64,000 nucleotides of DNA, taken from the NCBI GenBank assembly GCA_021399435.1, contig JAJTUP010000036.1, forward strand, positions 620,001 through 684,000, written 5' to 3'. The first letter of the stretch is position 1, and each line of letters begins with the position of its first letter. This DNA is from Diaporthe sp. PMI_573. Taxonomy: Eukaryota > Ascomycota > Sordariomycetes > Diaporthales > Diaporthaceae. The notes below the pieces were generated by a model that searched no databases, had not been told where the DNA came from, and worked only from the letters and a program-made list of their open reading frames with translations. The translations under genes and the position numbers were made by a program. Below, piece after piece: positions 1-11,443 of the stretch.

Positions 1-1543
1 CGTAGAATCGCCCTGAGAAGGCGTTCCCATCAATGTCCAGGAGATACTTGTACTGCCAGGCGTCTTGCTGTTCAACCCGGCTTGTGACCTGGAAGAACTC
101 CTTCTGTGCGTCACAGTCGCCGGGGTCGCACTGTCCCACGTGCGAGAACTGCACGCTGATAATGTCCTTATAGTCTCCTCTCGGGACCTCCTTGGCCTCG
201 AATTTGGGGTGGGTCTCGTCGCCGCGGTTGGTTAGAATTTTGGCTTGGTCCGCCGCATTGATCTTCTGCACAAATCGCTGCCGGTGTTGTCGCCTCCAAC
301 CCCCATTCCGGGAGAAACCGCCCGTGGTCGAGCCGCGCCAGTACAGCTGGTCCTTCTTGGTGTCCCAGGGCTGGTCCTTGGACTCATCGTAGCTCACCTT
401 CTCGTACCAGTACCAGGGAGACGGGTATATGATATCGTTGTACGACGAGATCTTGGACTGAGAAAAGATGGGGAACAAGTCGTGGACGATGTTGTAGGCA
501 TTCGGCCGGTCGAAGAACCCATATGTTTCACTTAGCGAGGGAGAGTAACATATGTCCGCCATGGCCGTCTCGTTGTACACGAAACCCAGCTCGCTCAGCC
601 CGTATTTCTCGACGTCATCGATCCGGTCCGAGTCCTCGATTGCGCGGGCAGGGCTCTCAGGCGGGCACGACATGCGGGAGTGGGTCCAGGTCGGCTGGTG
701 AGCAAACACGTTGAAGCGTGTGAGCTTCGTCTCGGTGAAATGAGACCCCTCGTTGAGACCCTTGGGCCTCTTGGTGAATTCATTCCGCGGGTGTGCGACA
801 GAGTTGGCGGCTTTCATGTTCTTGTTCTTGGCCACATCCACAAGCCGCGCCATGTCGTCGTGCGGCACGACCACCCGCGGCTCATCGTGGATGTTGAAGC
901 ACAAGTCCATGTTGGGAAGATGTTCTATGAATGGCCGCATCATGCCTTCGGTCGCGTCGCGCTGCCAATCCCCGCCCCCCTCTAGGTTGGTGATCTTGCC
1001 CTCGCGGATCTGCACGCCCAGCAGCGCATTTGCGAACCCGAGTGCTTCTTGGGCGCGGTTGCGTATTGTAGACGGCTTCAGTCCCCAGAAAGGGGTGATC
1101 AGGTCGTGGATCGTGTCGAATTCGTCGATGAGCTGTACGCCTCTGCTCGTGGCGAACTCGTACCACTTGTCGAAGTTGGGCGGGGGCGGGATGCCGTACC
1201 GCCTGCGGTATTCGGTTACTGCCTCCTGCAAGGACTTTGACTGTCGCATCTTGGTCTCCTCGAGCTTCACCTCGGCATCCTTGATGAGATGCCACATGGG
1301 GTGTGAGCCGCCAGGGGCTGGCTTGTGTTTGACGCGGGTCGGCGCATCACCGTCTGCGACTCCGTCGCTGGAGCCGTCGCCATCGTGTGGGTGTGCCGGC
1401 CGGGTATCTGCAGAGCCTTGTTTCGAGGCCGGTGGATCTGGTGTTAGCTTGGGCTGTTGGGATGCACCAAGTCGCAGCACTGTGTAGGTCAGGAAGAAGG
1501 CGAGCACAATCGCCCCGAGGGTGAGGATCTGACGCGGTCGCAT
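1..1543 (-). CDS. Glycosyltransferase family 90 (CAP10-like) protein, 3' end outside window
   Basis: The minus-strand frame from the ATG at 1541-1543 is open without a stop to the window edge, giving about 514 residues and leaving the C-terminus outside. Residues about 5-20 form a hydrophobic segment after a short basic N-terminus, as in a type II signal anchor of the Golgi/ER. A low-complexity Pro/Asp/Gly stem follows, and then a luminal domain. Family signatures seen are a W-R-G-S-T-T-G-G stretch encoded near 325-350 and Y-K-Y-L-L-D-I-D-G-N near 25-55, both typical of the CAP10/GT90 domain (Pfam Glyco_transf_90). Known members include cryptococcal xylosyltransferases of capsule synthesis and animal protein O-glucosyltransferases; the substrate of this one cannot be told. 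No intron is needed in the visible part. The family call is firm and the function is inferred. Confidence 0.88.
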   Translation of the reverse strand, partial: MRPRQILTLGAIVLAFFLTYTVLRLGASQQPKLTPDPPASKQGSADTRPAHPHDGDGSSDGVADGDAPTRVKHKPAPGGSHPMWHLIKDAEVKLEETKMRQSKSLQEAVTEYRRRYGIPPPPNFDKWYEFATSRGVQLIDEFDTIHDLITPFWGLKPSTIRNRAQEALGFANALLGVQIREGKITNLEGGGDWQRDATEGMMRPFIEHLPNMDLCFNIHDEPRVVVPHDDMARLVDVAKNKNMKAANSVAHPRNEFTKRPKGLNEGSHFTETKLTRFNVFAHQPTWTHSRMSCPPESPARAIEDSDRIDDVEKYGLSELGFVYNETAMADICYSPSLSETYGFFDRPNAYNIVHDLFPIFSQSKISSYNDIIYPSPWYWYEKVSYDESKDQPWDTKKDQLYWRGSTTGGFSRNGGWRRQHRQRFVQKINAADQAKILTNRGDETHPKFEAKEVPRGDYKDIISVQFSHVGQCDPGDCDAQKEFFQVTSRVEQQDAWQYKYLLDIDGNAFSGRFY

Positions 1544-2481
1544 CTTCCAGACTGTCTCAGTTCAATCTGCAGAGCGCGGCAGGCCGACCCCCAGTTCCTC
1601 TGTCGGTCCGGCACGAAAGGACAGCCTCCGTGTGACATGCGCGGGCAGATGGTGGCATTGGGAGCTCTGTGCCTCTGAATCCTGCGCCCGGGGCCAATTG
1701 TGGAGGCGAGGAAATGTGTGAAGGACAAAATTGCGACTTCACACATGAAGCTGCACTTCCCTGGCACGCCTGGATATTGAGGACAAGGGTTCGGTGCCAA
1801 GCTCCGATGCCTACACGATAAGGGGCCTGCCGCTAACGAGTACATGTGCATCTACGCGATGGCCACCGAGTTCCGCGCGGTTGGGAAGAGCTCAGAAGTA
1901 CCAATTAAACATAATCGATCCTCGAGCAGCAGATCCAAGCAGCCAAACCTGGGATCTGTTAATTGTAGGCAGCACGAAAATCCTAGAGTAGAAGAAGCTG
2001 TGCTCCCCAATTCCATTGTTAGTCTACCCACCTACACGTGCTGAGGCCAAGTGGACTTCCACCCCATATCAGTAGCAAAGGTCAAGTTGCTGCACGGAAA
2101 ATTCACGCTGGGGTCAAGCGCGCACCGTTGGAACCAGCTCGGCCAGACCATTACATACTGACCATTAGGTCGTTGTCTGTCCTGAGGCACGGCCTTGGGA
2201 CAGAGTAAGACATCAGGTCTGGTAGAGCTTTACATGAAAAAAGAAGGCTGAGAATAAGCGGTGCGACATGAAACGTCCAAATAAAAAAGGCGAAGACTGG
2301 CTTGGATTGATGTCTGGATCCCGAGGGTATGTATCGGAAATCAAAGTCCTATTTCAACCACTTCAAAAATGGTACTAGGTGCTCAGTGCACATGATCCCT
2401 TGACCCAAGTGATGGTTTCCCGGACGCCGTCCTTAAACGCCATTGCTCGCCATGTCTCCCCTAGCCTTTTTTGCCCCCCGT
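1544..2481. other. Intergenic: upstream of GT90 gene, downstream of RPS22
   Basis: This 0.9 kb has no supported open reading frame. It should hold the GT90 promoter and the RPS22 3' UTR. I see no repeat or RNA gene in it. Confidence 0.6.
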
Positions 2482-3110
2482 CTAGTAGAAGAAACCGATG
2501 ATCTTGCCAGAGACGTGCTTCCTACGGGCCTCCTCGTGGTCCATGATGCCAGCGGAGGTGGTCAGGATGACGTAGCCGAACTGACGAGAGGGCAGCAGCC
2601 TGACGGTCCACTTCTCGAGGTCGGCCAGCTTGACGTTGTAGCGGGGAGAGATGACACCGGTCTTGTTGAGACGGCCGTTGAGCTGGACAACGATCTTGCC
2701 AGAGCGGTGGTCGTCGACCTCCTCGAACTCGCCAATGTATCCTGGAGACAAGACTGTCAGTGAATGTTGCGAAAGATTAAACGAAGACCACATGGGGGGG
2801 ATTCAGAGAACGTGTAAGATCCTCGCAAGTTTATCTATCGGCAACTTAAAAGACTGGAGTCGTTGGAATGTTGAGACCGTCGTCTAGTTATCATGCCGAA
2901 TGGGAAGGGGGAAGGGCTTGCGAAGACCCGTGTAATCTGATGTCGAGGTGTCGTGAAAAGAGATGGCAGCCACATACCGTGCTTCTGCATGACCTGCAGG
3001 AACTTGATGATGACCTTGGAGGAAGGTCGGATCAGGACCTGGCGCTTGCCGGCCTTCTCGGCGTTGTTGATGCTCTTGAGAGCATCGTTGAGGACGGAGG
3101 TGCGGACCAT
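2482..3110 (-). CDS. RPS22: 40S ribosomal protein uS8 (S22/S15a)
   Basis: Two coding exons, 2978-3110 and 2482-2741 on the minus strand, join to exactly 130 codons plus stop, the usual length of eukaryotic uS8. The donor is GTATGT and the acceptor is CAG at 2742-2744; the intron splits a Gly codon (His-Gly-Tyr-Ile-Gly-Glu across the junction). The N-terminus [20 protein letters not shown] and the C-terminus ending G-K-I-I-G-F-F-Y are diagnostic. The protein sits in the small subunit body and binds 18S rRNA helices near h20-h21. A probable second intron in the 5' UTR spans 3169-3442: donor GTACGT at 3442, branch point CTAAC near 3190, acceptor CAG at 3169-3171. That arrangement is common in fungal ribosomal protein genes. 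It is divergent from RPS12. Confidence 0.97.
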
Positions 3111-3809
3111 CTTGGCGGTGTTGTGGTGGTTGTGAGGAGATTCTCAATTCGGACAAGAAAAGAGGTATCTGCCAGCGGAGAAGTTCATGTTAGCCCTCGG
3201 AGGCTCTAGGAGCGTGGAGAGTGCCCTCCTCGTTGAGAATCTCAAGAGAAGGGTTCTGCCCGCCCAGCGTCGTGAAGGGAGAAGCGTATCGAGGAGATCG
3301 TCCGTCATCACCGCCCCTGATCGTTTGTCTCGGTTGCGACTCGGTAATCCATCCTCGATTGCTCTCCCCGGCCTTCGCGAAGGGGCATTTTGTCCTGCGG
3401 ATGCTCAAGTCATGGTGAGATGATCGCAGTCAGTTCACGTACCTCGTGATGGTCTGTCGCGTGGTGGGTTGGGAGGCAGACAAGAATTGGACGAGGTTGG
3501 GTTGAGGTAGAGGTCGAACTTTTTTTGCACACACAGACGGCTTCTTTCAAGGTGGAGCTCCGGCAGGCTTGGCTGGCTCGAAGGTTGGTTTTGTGGGCTG
3601 CGAGCGCTGCCCTATCGTGGCACGGACCACTAGACGGTCAGTGCACACTGCTTTCCTCACGCTGATTTTCGCACGCTTTTGCTGGCCTGCGTCTTGCATT
3701 TTACAACCGTCCAAAAATCCCCCCACGTTCGCCAATTTTCACCCTCCCTAAACCACAATATCTCTTCGAGGATCGCTCTGACAGCAAACTTGAATACCAA
3801 ACAAGCAAA
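3111..3809. promoter_or_regulatory. Shared divergent promoter/5' UTR region of RPS22 and RPS12
   Basis: The 0.7 kb between the two start codons is non-coding. It includes a likely 5' UTR intron of RPS22 (3169-3442) and the leader of RPS12. Two cytosolic ribosomal protein genes firing in opposite directions suggests co-regulation, which is inferred. I could not identify specific factor sites. Confidence 0.6.
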
Positions 3810-4540
3810 ATGGTAAGAATGGCCCAATTTGTCTTAATCGGCTGGCTCGACCGAAATCCGCATGTTTGGCTGCCACGGGATGGCCCTGGCGCAACCTCAC
3901 AGGGCGAATTGCGGTGCACTTGAAGACTGCAGTCTAGTCGGCCACACGCGGCCACACGACCCTCAATGGAGCAAATCGAGCTGACATGATCCGTACCCAA
4001 CCACAGTCGGACGTAGAAGAGAACAACGCTCCCGAAGTCGCCGAGGAGGTCGAAGTCTCCGCCGATGCCGCCTCCAAGGGCCAGATGTCCGTCCTGGACG
4101 CCCTCAAGGGTGTGCTGAAGCTCGCCCTCATGCACGACGGTCTTGCCCGTGGTCTGCGTGAGGCGAGCAAGGCTCTCGACCGCCGTCAGGCCCACATGTG
4201 TGTCCTGAACGAGGCTTGCGAGGAGGATGCCTACAAGAAGCTCGTCATCGCTCTCTGCTCCGAGCACAAGATCCCCCTGATCAAGGTTCCCGACGGAAAG
4301 CAGCTCGGCGAGTGGGCCGGTCTCTGTGAGTAGCCACCAGGATACGGCGCAACATCTGCTAGGGATCTGGCCGGTTTGAATATTGGAATACCGAAACTAA
4401 TACATGGTTTCATAGGCGTTCTCGACCGTGAGGGCAACGCCCGCAAGGTCGTCAACTGCTCTTGCGTCGTCGTCAAGGACTGGGGTGAGGAGTCCCAGGA
4501 GCGCTCCATCCTCCTCAACTACTTCCAGACCGAGCAATAA
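3810..4540 (+). CDS. RPS12: 40S ribosomal protein eS12
   Basis: Three exons: 3810-3812, 4007-4325 and 4416-4540, total 148 residues. The first coding exon is the start codon alone: ATG is directly followed by the donor GTAAGA, and exon 2 opens after CAG at 4006 with TCG-GAC-GTA (Ser-Asp-Val). The second intron has donor GTGAGT and acceptor CATAG, with a CTAAT branch-like site. The internal motif [15 protein letters not shown] and the region around P-L-I-K-V-P-D-G-K identify eS12, a small-subunit head/beak protein with the L7Ae/L30e fold. The acidic N-terminus ([13 protein letters not shown]) is normal for fungi. An alternative start at 3986 lies inside the intron and is disfavoured. Confidence 0.96.
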
Positions 4541-5572
4541 ACGACATGTCATATCGATTGGGGCGGGGCGTTTACTATCCCGGGGGTTATAGATGAGGCA
4601 TCGGGGCTATTTCATGGTCGCGTCCACAACGACTTTATCGGATGTACGACAAGCTTCGACGGTTGGCATGGTTCGGATATGGGACACTTGAGACACGGAC
4701 ACCTTACGTACGGATCCAAAAAGCAATTCGAGCACTGGGCCTTTAACGGCTCTTCGTCAAATGTGTCCAAAATGCTGTGCTTGTCGTATTTGCTTGTTGC
4801 TAACGTGGCCATCTCCCAATGGCCGACGGCATGTCGTTGGAAGTCTGCCAACCCTTCGCTTCACTGCTATTCCAAACTCCCATATCATGACCTAGACCTA
4901 GTGGGTGGAGAGGCCATTACAACAGGATTGTTCAGCCTGCTGCAGCAGTTCGCTCGCTTCGTCGAGATCCGTTCATCATTGATTGTGTAGACCTGACTGT
5001 CGAACACGAGCTCATTCAATTACGCGTTGGTCTTGCAACTCTTGTCCCTCCAGGAGACTGAAGGGTGTCTCTGGACAATTTGCCTCTCCTTCAAGTCTTG
5101 TACCTAAGTTATACTGTTTGTTCTTAACAAGATGCGTATATCTTCGTTGTGAGGCCCTTGACTGTGTGGCTACTAGTCATGCCAGCATCAAGTTTACTTT
5201 CGCCTAGGTTGGTGGCGCCGAGATAGTGAGAGACGATGCTCTCACTTAGCAGAGGCAGCTGTGATCCCCTGATAACGTGAGAATGAGGCTGCCTGTGCAT
5301 GATGGATGGCACGGGCTCTGGTACAACTGATATCCCAAGCTCCATGCATTCAATAATCCGTAGTACATACCAGACTTGGTCTGAACCGGCTCCTGAGATG
5401 GGAAATTGAACTTCTCCGACGATCTCCAGACGGCATTATCTTATACATACTTAATAGTGGGATGATACCTTAGACAGTTGCACCATGACTAAGAGAAGAG
5501 TCACATAAAAGCTTCGCGATGAAGGGACGGCCTGAGCTGGCACTGCAGTGCCTGGCACCATTGCATTTCTAT
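4541..5572. other. Intergenic, convergent 3' region between RPS12 and HET gene
   Basis: About 1 kb with no supported gene; the short open frames here show no recognisable family. It should hold the two 3' UTRs. Confidence 0.55.
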
Positions 5573-7604
5573 TCAGTGGATGACAATGTCTTCAGTTGGC
5601 ATATCATATTCTCTCCAGTCGTATGTCGCGTCATCGTCGCATTCTTCGCCCAGAGCCAGCGGGACCTCATTCTTGACATGTACGTATTTGCTCTGAACGT
5701 AGGCGGCACCGATAAGCTTGTAGTGAAGTTCCTGCGTGCCAGGAACAGGGACCTTCCTAAGGATGAACGGGCGCCGCGCCCCAAAGATAATCACGCAAAT
5801 GTCGCCCCTGCAGGTGAAAGCCGGCGCAATTCCGTAATACCCTCGACCAAGTAGTATCAGCCGTCTATTACCTGAGACCCTCGTGGCATAGCGCGCGATC
5901 CGTTCAACGTTTTTGTCCGTTGTTGGGAATTTACCCGGCTCTGAATGCTCGGATTGCAAGAGTTGCGCAGATGCTAGCATCGAGTCTTTCCAGTTGCCCC
6001 ACTCGCCCTCGTAAGTTCCTTGACATAGTGTGGTGATAAATGCCAAGCTTAGGCGGTCCTTGTGTGGGCCAGGAAGTTCTTGAGACTGAAGCCTCATTTG
6101 ATCCCAGAGCGAGACCACTTGTCCGACAATCTCGGTCGCCGGGAAGCCGAGCTGCCACTTGATCGTGTCAGACACGTACTCCACAGTATCGAAGACGACT
6201 GCCCTAACTCGGAGAGCTAAGCCAGAATCCGTAATTGTAACATTCTGTGCAGCCGGGTAGTCCTGCGGTGTGTTGCCAGTGATTATCCTGTCCATTGGAT
6301 GAAGCATTGGCGAGATGTGCCCTGCTACGTCCCAGCGTGGAACCCAGGACGGGACAGTCTCCTGGTCAAAGGTGTTTTTGTCGTGCTCCACACAGTTCAG
6401 CAGGTCCAAATCAGCCTCCTGTTCCATATATTTGATGGCGAAGTCCCGGTAAACGTGGACATGCGATGTGGTGGGGTCGTAGTCCGGTTGCAGAGTCATC
6501 CCACCAGACTTGAGCAAGTGCATCAAGGCGTAGATCCTGTCCTTGGGCTCTTTGACCTGCAAGGACCGTCCTCGTACCAAGATATCTATAAACTTCATTT
6601 CTCTTAGACGGTCCATCATCACTTCCTGAGTGAATAGTCTAGACTCGTTCCGGTGTCGAGATGCATATAGTTGCAAGTGAATGCTTGATAGTTGCTTTGG
6701 AGTTGTAAGTGTTTTGTTGGCGTGGAGAGCCCGAAGATTCAGCCAGTAGTTGAATCTGAGAATGTGTGTCCAGTCGATTTCAACACCTGCCCAAAGGACA
6801 CAAGCCTTCGAGGCGCGTGTTACTTCCTGGACTACCCAGCCACGATAATACCAAGGGTGTAAGATCATGGCGTTCCATGAAGCCATCCACTTGATGTCGG
6901 TAATGAGCGGATCAGTTGCCTCCACCTGCGGGAAACTGTCCCAGACCTCTGAGAACTCAGGATCATTCAGCACTCGGTCAAACAGATCGTTTACCTTGTT
7001 GACGATAATCGCGACATTACGGGCATATCCTGATTCTGCTAGGCGCATACCCATACCCAGACATACTATCGTGCAGCGAGATGTCTCATAAATCTGGCCC
7101 ATCAAGGCTACTTGATATCCCTTCTCGACATTGTCCTTCTGGTTAATACAGATGGAGTCAGCCCAGAGAGCTCGAGCCAGGTCGGGCCTGCGGGTCTGAC
7201 GGAGGGCAGCATCCAAGTTCTTGGTGATAGGCAGCTTTCTCCCATCCACCGAGGCCCAGTGGTCCATTACATCTGTTCCCCAGCAGTACGAGATGGCCTC
7301 ATATGCGGCATCGGGCGAGGGGTCTGACAGAAGGACTATATTCATGTTGCCAATGAGTGGATCGTCGACCTTCCCCGGCTGAAGGATGAACAGGCGAATA
7401 TGCGTCTCGCTTGGCAGGACCTCATACTCATAAAGCGGAAGACGCGAAATTCCCGATAGTTTTGCCTCTGGTTCTCGGTGTAAGTCACCTCAGCACTGTT
7501 CGGCATCAAGGCTGAGAGCAGAAGGAGCAAACGAGGCCTCCTCACCACTACTTACTGAAAGTTCGGCGGAGAACTTGTTTGGCTTCATCCAAGCTCTGAG
7601 GCAT
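5573..7604 (-). CDS. HET-domain (heterokaryon incompatibility type) protein 1
   Basis: Two exons, 7556-7604 and 5573-7467, give 647 residues. The long frame alone would begin at 7345 inside the domain. Splicing the 88-bp intron 7468-7555 (donor GTAAGT, acceptor CCAG) supplies an upstream ATG and restores the typical domain entry P-L-Y-E-Y-E-V-L. HET motifs are in order: Y-E-A-I-S-Y-C-W-G (about 72-80), L-W-A-D-S-I-C-I-N-Q (117-126), R-G-W-V-V-Q-E-V (225-232), then the variable C-terminal half with G-D-I-C-V-I-I-F-G and L-I-G-A-A-Y-V. No NACHT, WD40 or other partner domain follows. HET domains execute incompatibility or related immune-like cell death in filamentous fungi, and most paralogues have no known trigger. 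First-exon choice is moderate confidence; domain assignment is high. Confidence 0.88.
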
Positions 7605-7870
7605 TGCAATAAGGATTGAATCTCCACGTCGGAAGGATATGCGAGGGGTGAGGGATTGATATCACGACTTCGAAAAGAAAAGGGGGGGGACTAAGCCACG
7701 AATGGTTGAAGCTGAGAGTCAATTGTGAGAAGTAAATTCAAGCAGCTGGAATAAATGTTGCGCCATGTCAGTGGAGCCCACATGCAATGTGACATTCTAG
7801 CCCAATAAAGTGTGAACATGGCCTGCTGTGCCTCAAAGCCGCATCCCGAGGTGTTGGTTGATCAACTTAT

Positions 7871-8416
7871 CTACCTCCTATCTGTTACCACTATGAGGTG
7901 ATACCCCTGATCTGTCTTGGCTTCCCCTATATTGGGATTTTTCAACATGCTCGGCTCCAGGTCGAAAGCTACCTTTTCAAACTCAGCCTTCAGACTCCGG
8001 GGCTGCTTGGTCTTCCAACCCAACAGCCCTCCTCCAGTCCATGTTAGTACCTCTGATGCCTGACCACGGTGACAGCTGATCACTTACCTTTGGTACCAGC
8101 ATGCTCGGCGAATTCCAGTGCGACTGTGTCCCAAGCGTCGCCCTCCCTGAGTCTTTCAAGGGCCCTCTCCTTCTTAGAGTACTTCTCACTATAAAGGCGC
8201 GTCGGTACAGTCAGACCATAATGGAGATACAAGAATATCGACCGGTAATATTTACCAGAGAATGTGTCTGACGTAGATCTCGTTACGGCTCTTCTTGGTT
8301 CCAGAATCCGTGTCCTTCTCGTCCTTACAGCCACCACTCTTGTTCTTGCCCTTGCCCTTGCCGTTACCACTCGCTTTGTCCTCCTTTTTGGCGCCTGAGC
8401 CCTTACCCTTGGCCAT
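7871..8416 (-). CDS. Parvulin-type peptidyl-prolyl cis-trans isomerase (Par14/PIN4-like)
   Basis: Three exons, 8256-8416, 8088-8188 and 7871-8031, give 140 residues. Donors are GTAAAT and GTAAGT; the second intron has an ACTAAC branch point. The N-terminus (about 1-40) is Lys/Gly-rich (K-G-K-G-K-G-K), as in eukaryotic parvulin 14/17 where it binds nucleic acid or pre-ribosomes. The catalytic domain then reads V-R-H-I-L-C-E-K (restored by splicing), G-G-L-L-G-W-K, F-E-K-V-A-F, I-G-E-A-K-T and G-Y-H-L-I-V-V, the rotamase signature. It has no WW domain, so it is not Pin1/Ess1. The loop before the G-G-L-L-G-W motif is slightly shorter than usual. It lies between two HET genes, all in the same direction. 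Confidence 0.92.
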
Positions 8417-8782
8417 CGTAACGTCTGGTGACCACTTATCGCTAGAGACAGTCTGCTTTGTGGTATCAAAAGGTGGCGTTCATGATGGGTGAGTTCTCAC
8501 ATGAGCGTCTCTCGACCCCACATTCGAAGTTTGAAAGCATAGCAGGGGATACCTGGCAAGCTATTTTAGCACCAGTCCACGTCGCTATATCCACTCGGCG
8601 CTGTGGACCAGACTCATGTGCCCCAAATTTACGGGCCACTCATTCAAACGCACCAGAAAGAGAGGTGGTGGCATGTGAGGAAACGTAGATCAATGTGTAC
8701 AAGAATATGTGCCTTGCCCATGTCCCCGCCTGGAACCAGCCTTGGGTTTGCTTTGAAGAGACGATGAGACGATGCCATATAA
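8417..8782. other. Short intergenic region between parvulin gene and HET gene 2
   Basis: About 370 bp with no supported gene. It should contain the parvulin promoter and the 3' end of HET gene 2. Confidence 0.5.
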
Positions 8783-11443
8783 CTACACCAATGTGACCTG
8801 CCTGACGCTTCCCATTCCTTGTTCTTGTGGGTTTAGTCCTTCGTACCTCCAAAACACACACACTCGTTGAAACACATTACTGTCCTTGCTGTCGCATCGG
8901 CGTAGAACTAAGAACCACACGAACCCCACGACATTTAGCAATGCAAATTCGCCCTCTGCTTCGAGAAGATCATCTTCATCAGAGGAACTACTCCCATCGG
9001 AGTGGCACTCTTGAACAGATTCATCTTCCTCGTCATCAAACTCCTCATCGGAGTCGCCTGCCTCTTCATTACTGAAACATTCCGCCGAATCGTCCGACTC
9101 ACACGAACTTGTAGTCTCACCCGAAGCGCGAATCTCATCGTACACATCCCAGGTTCTTCCGCCATCGGGCATATCATATATGCTTGTAGTGCAGTCCTCC
9201 CCCAGGATTTGCATGCGTTCAAAGCCCGAGCCGTCTGCTACAAGTAGCCTGACGGGCCACAGAAAACCCTTCACCACTAAGCGCGCATCTTTCAGCGCTC
9301 CATATTTGTTTGGTCCAGCTGGGAGACAGTTGAAAGCGATTATTTCCAGCCTGGTTCGGTCTTTCGTGTCGAAGTTATCTTGCAGAGGCCAAGACACAGG
9401 CCCAGTGACGCTCGCCCACGACCAGCTGGGTGCTATGTGGGGTCTGATCCGCTCACTCGCCGTCCAGTTATCTGCTTCCCACAGAAGCGACTGAGGTAAG
9501 GTATCGCTCCACAAACCGGCTAGGTATTCGATCTCAGGGTGCGCGGCGTGAGCTCGAGCCGCAAGACCGGCCACGGCGGCCAGTCGGTCCGAAGAGAAGG
9601 TGAGCCGCCGGCGAGTATACTCTTCGATTACCCCTTTCCAGTCTTCCTTGAGGTTGTCCCGGTCTATTATACGACCGCGATCCCCCAAGCCGTTAGCGAA
9701 GGCACGGGAACGCTTCTTGTTCTTGTCAATGGGGCCGTTTGCACACTCGCAAAATGCATCGGTCGCACAATGCCAGCTCACATGGTCGATAGCGAAGTGC
9801 AGAACCCGGCTTGGCAGGTAACCCTCCTGGAAGCACCAACCGCGTCTTGACAGGTAGCCGCCGAGATGCTCGTCATCCGGGTCGTTACTGGTATTGCCAT
9901 ATGCAATAGCTGAGTGATGGGGAAACCCTCCCATATAAGTTATCCCCCTACTCTTTCGGACGTGAACTCGATACTCCTGGTGATCTTCGGGCGTGATTGC
10001 CTGTGCTCGGTTCGATTTCGGCCACACGACGGTAGACTCCGACGGATCTGGCGTTCTCTGCAGGAACCCCGCGGTGCTGTTCATGGCAGCATCTGCAGCT
10101 ATAGTCAATAGGCAGGCAGAATCTGGGCTTAGTCAGCTGAGTATCGTAGCAAGAGAGCGGGAGATAGAAATCAATCATAGTGAGGGAAGTGATGCCGTGC
10201 CATGAAGGCATAGTTCTTGGTGACCGGGGGGGGGGGGGATTGGCAGTTAAAAATGGGAACTGTACTTTGACTCTACTAGGAAATCAGAACAAAATGAATT
10301 TGCTTACAAACTTGGGCCATCTTTGAGCCTTGCACAGCCCAGTCTTCCAAAGAGTCCTGTAATATACATAATGAATCGATCCATATATAACTGATATCGA
10401 GAGCGACGCAGATGGTCACTGCGTCTTGAAACGTTTTTGGCAGGTCATTGAAGAAGATTTTCTGCTTGAACTCATTGACTGTCTGGCTGGTTAGCTGCAT
10501 AGCCACCTGACCACTATGTGCTTCGTATTAGCATACGTTCAAATGTCACGTCGCGCGGATACACGTCTGAGTAAGTGTTGTACGCAAAAGAGCTCGGTAT
10601 CCCCGAGTTGTGTATATGAAGACTAACGAGTGCGTAAATCAGGCTTGAAAAGGGCAGTGAGTATGGAATAAGTTCGACTTAGAAGAAGCTGCTTACCCCC
10701 AGCAGTGACTGAGAGCTATGTAGTTGCCTGTGGCCTCGCCAGAGAAATTCTCGATTAATTGAAGATCGAGGCAAGGACTGATTTCGAGGATTCGATCAGG
10801 CAGTATTGACATGGCTGGGGTGTGACACCGAGGATGAGAATCAAGACAAGTAGACATCCACGATTTCATGATGGTAATACACTCGGGAGATGCCCGGTAT
10901 TTGGATATGTGGCGCGCAATCTGTATGATTTTCCACGGTGAATCGACCCCTGCAGAATGTTCAAATGTTAGCACTTGAGATCTCTATGAGAATTACCCTA
11001 TGTGTCCCAACCATGCCACTGTAGATTTGCTTTTGACCACAGGTGCGTGTGTGCCTCTCCCTTCATGAAGACTGACTTCTGGTTGCATAGATCGGAAATG
11101 ACCGTTTGACTGAAGTATCGCCATATCGCATTTCAACTTCCAAGATCGAATCTTGCCAGTCCCATCTATACTTGGACGTGACAAGCTGAGGACTAACGGC
11201 GGCAGTGTCTTTCAATACAATTTTGGTAAATTGGAATAGTAAGTCACAGGAAGGACACCCGCTTGCTTGGGAAAGTCGCAGCGACTCATAGGACGCAATG
11301 ACCGCCCAAACATTGGGGCTTTTTCGGGGCATGCGGAATGGGGTCCAATGTTTATGGCGGAAGGCCAAGTCTTGACAAGTTGAGCAGGATTCTCGCCTCT
11401 GCTCGCCATCGCGAATTTGGGCAGATTTACCCGGCATTTGCAT
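8783..11443 (-). CDS. HET-domain protein 2 with acidic C-terminal insert
   Basis: Four exons, 11077-11443, 10697-10949, 10308-10513 and 8783-10122, give about 721 residues with phases matching at every junction. Introns 2 and 3 have GTAAGC donors; acceptors 2 and 3 follow CTAAT/CTAAG branch sites. Donor 1 (GTCAGT) is weak. The N-terminus carries C-S-T-C and C-P-S-C pairs, as in many HET proteins. HET motifs: Y-I-A-L-S-H-C-W-G (about 199-207), L-P-K-T-F-Q-D-A-V, W-I-D-S-L-C-I-L-Q-D (251-260), S-A-C-L-L-T-I-A-A-D-A-A, R-G-W-C-F-Q-E (369-375) and A-P-S-W-S-W-A-S-V. Residues about 611-665 are strongly Asp/Glu/Ser-rich. The start could be the Met two codons downstream. The role is presumably incompatibility or immune-like, and the trigger is unknown. 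Confidence 0.87.
10225..10238. repeat. G14 homopolymer inside HET gene 2 intron 3
   Basis: An uninterrupted run of 14 G on the plus strand (C on the coding strand) lies within intron 3 (10123-10307) of HET gene 2. It is a probable slippage hotspot with no coding effect. Confidence 0.8.

Noticed and set aside
753..1487. 244-codon plus-strand open frame
   Set aside because: Antisense to the GT90 gene, which reads through as a recognisable protein on the minus strand.
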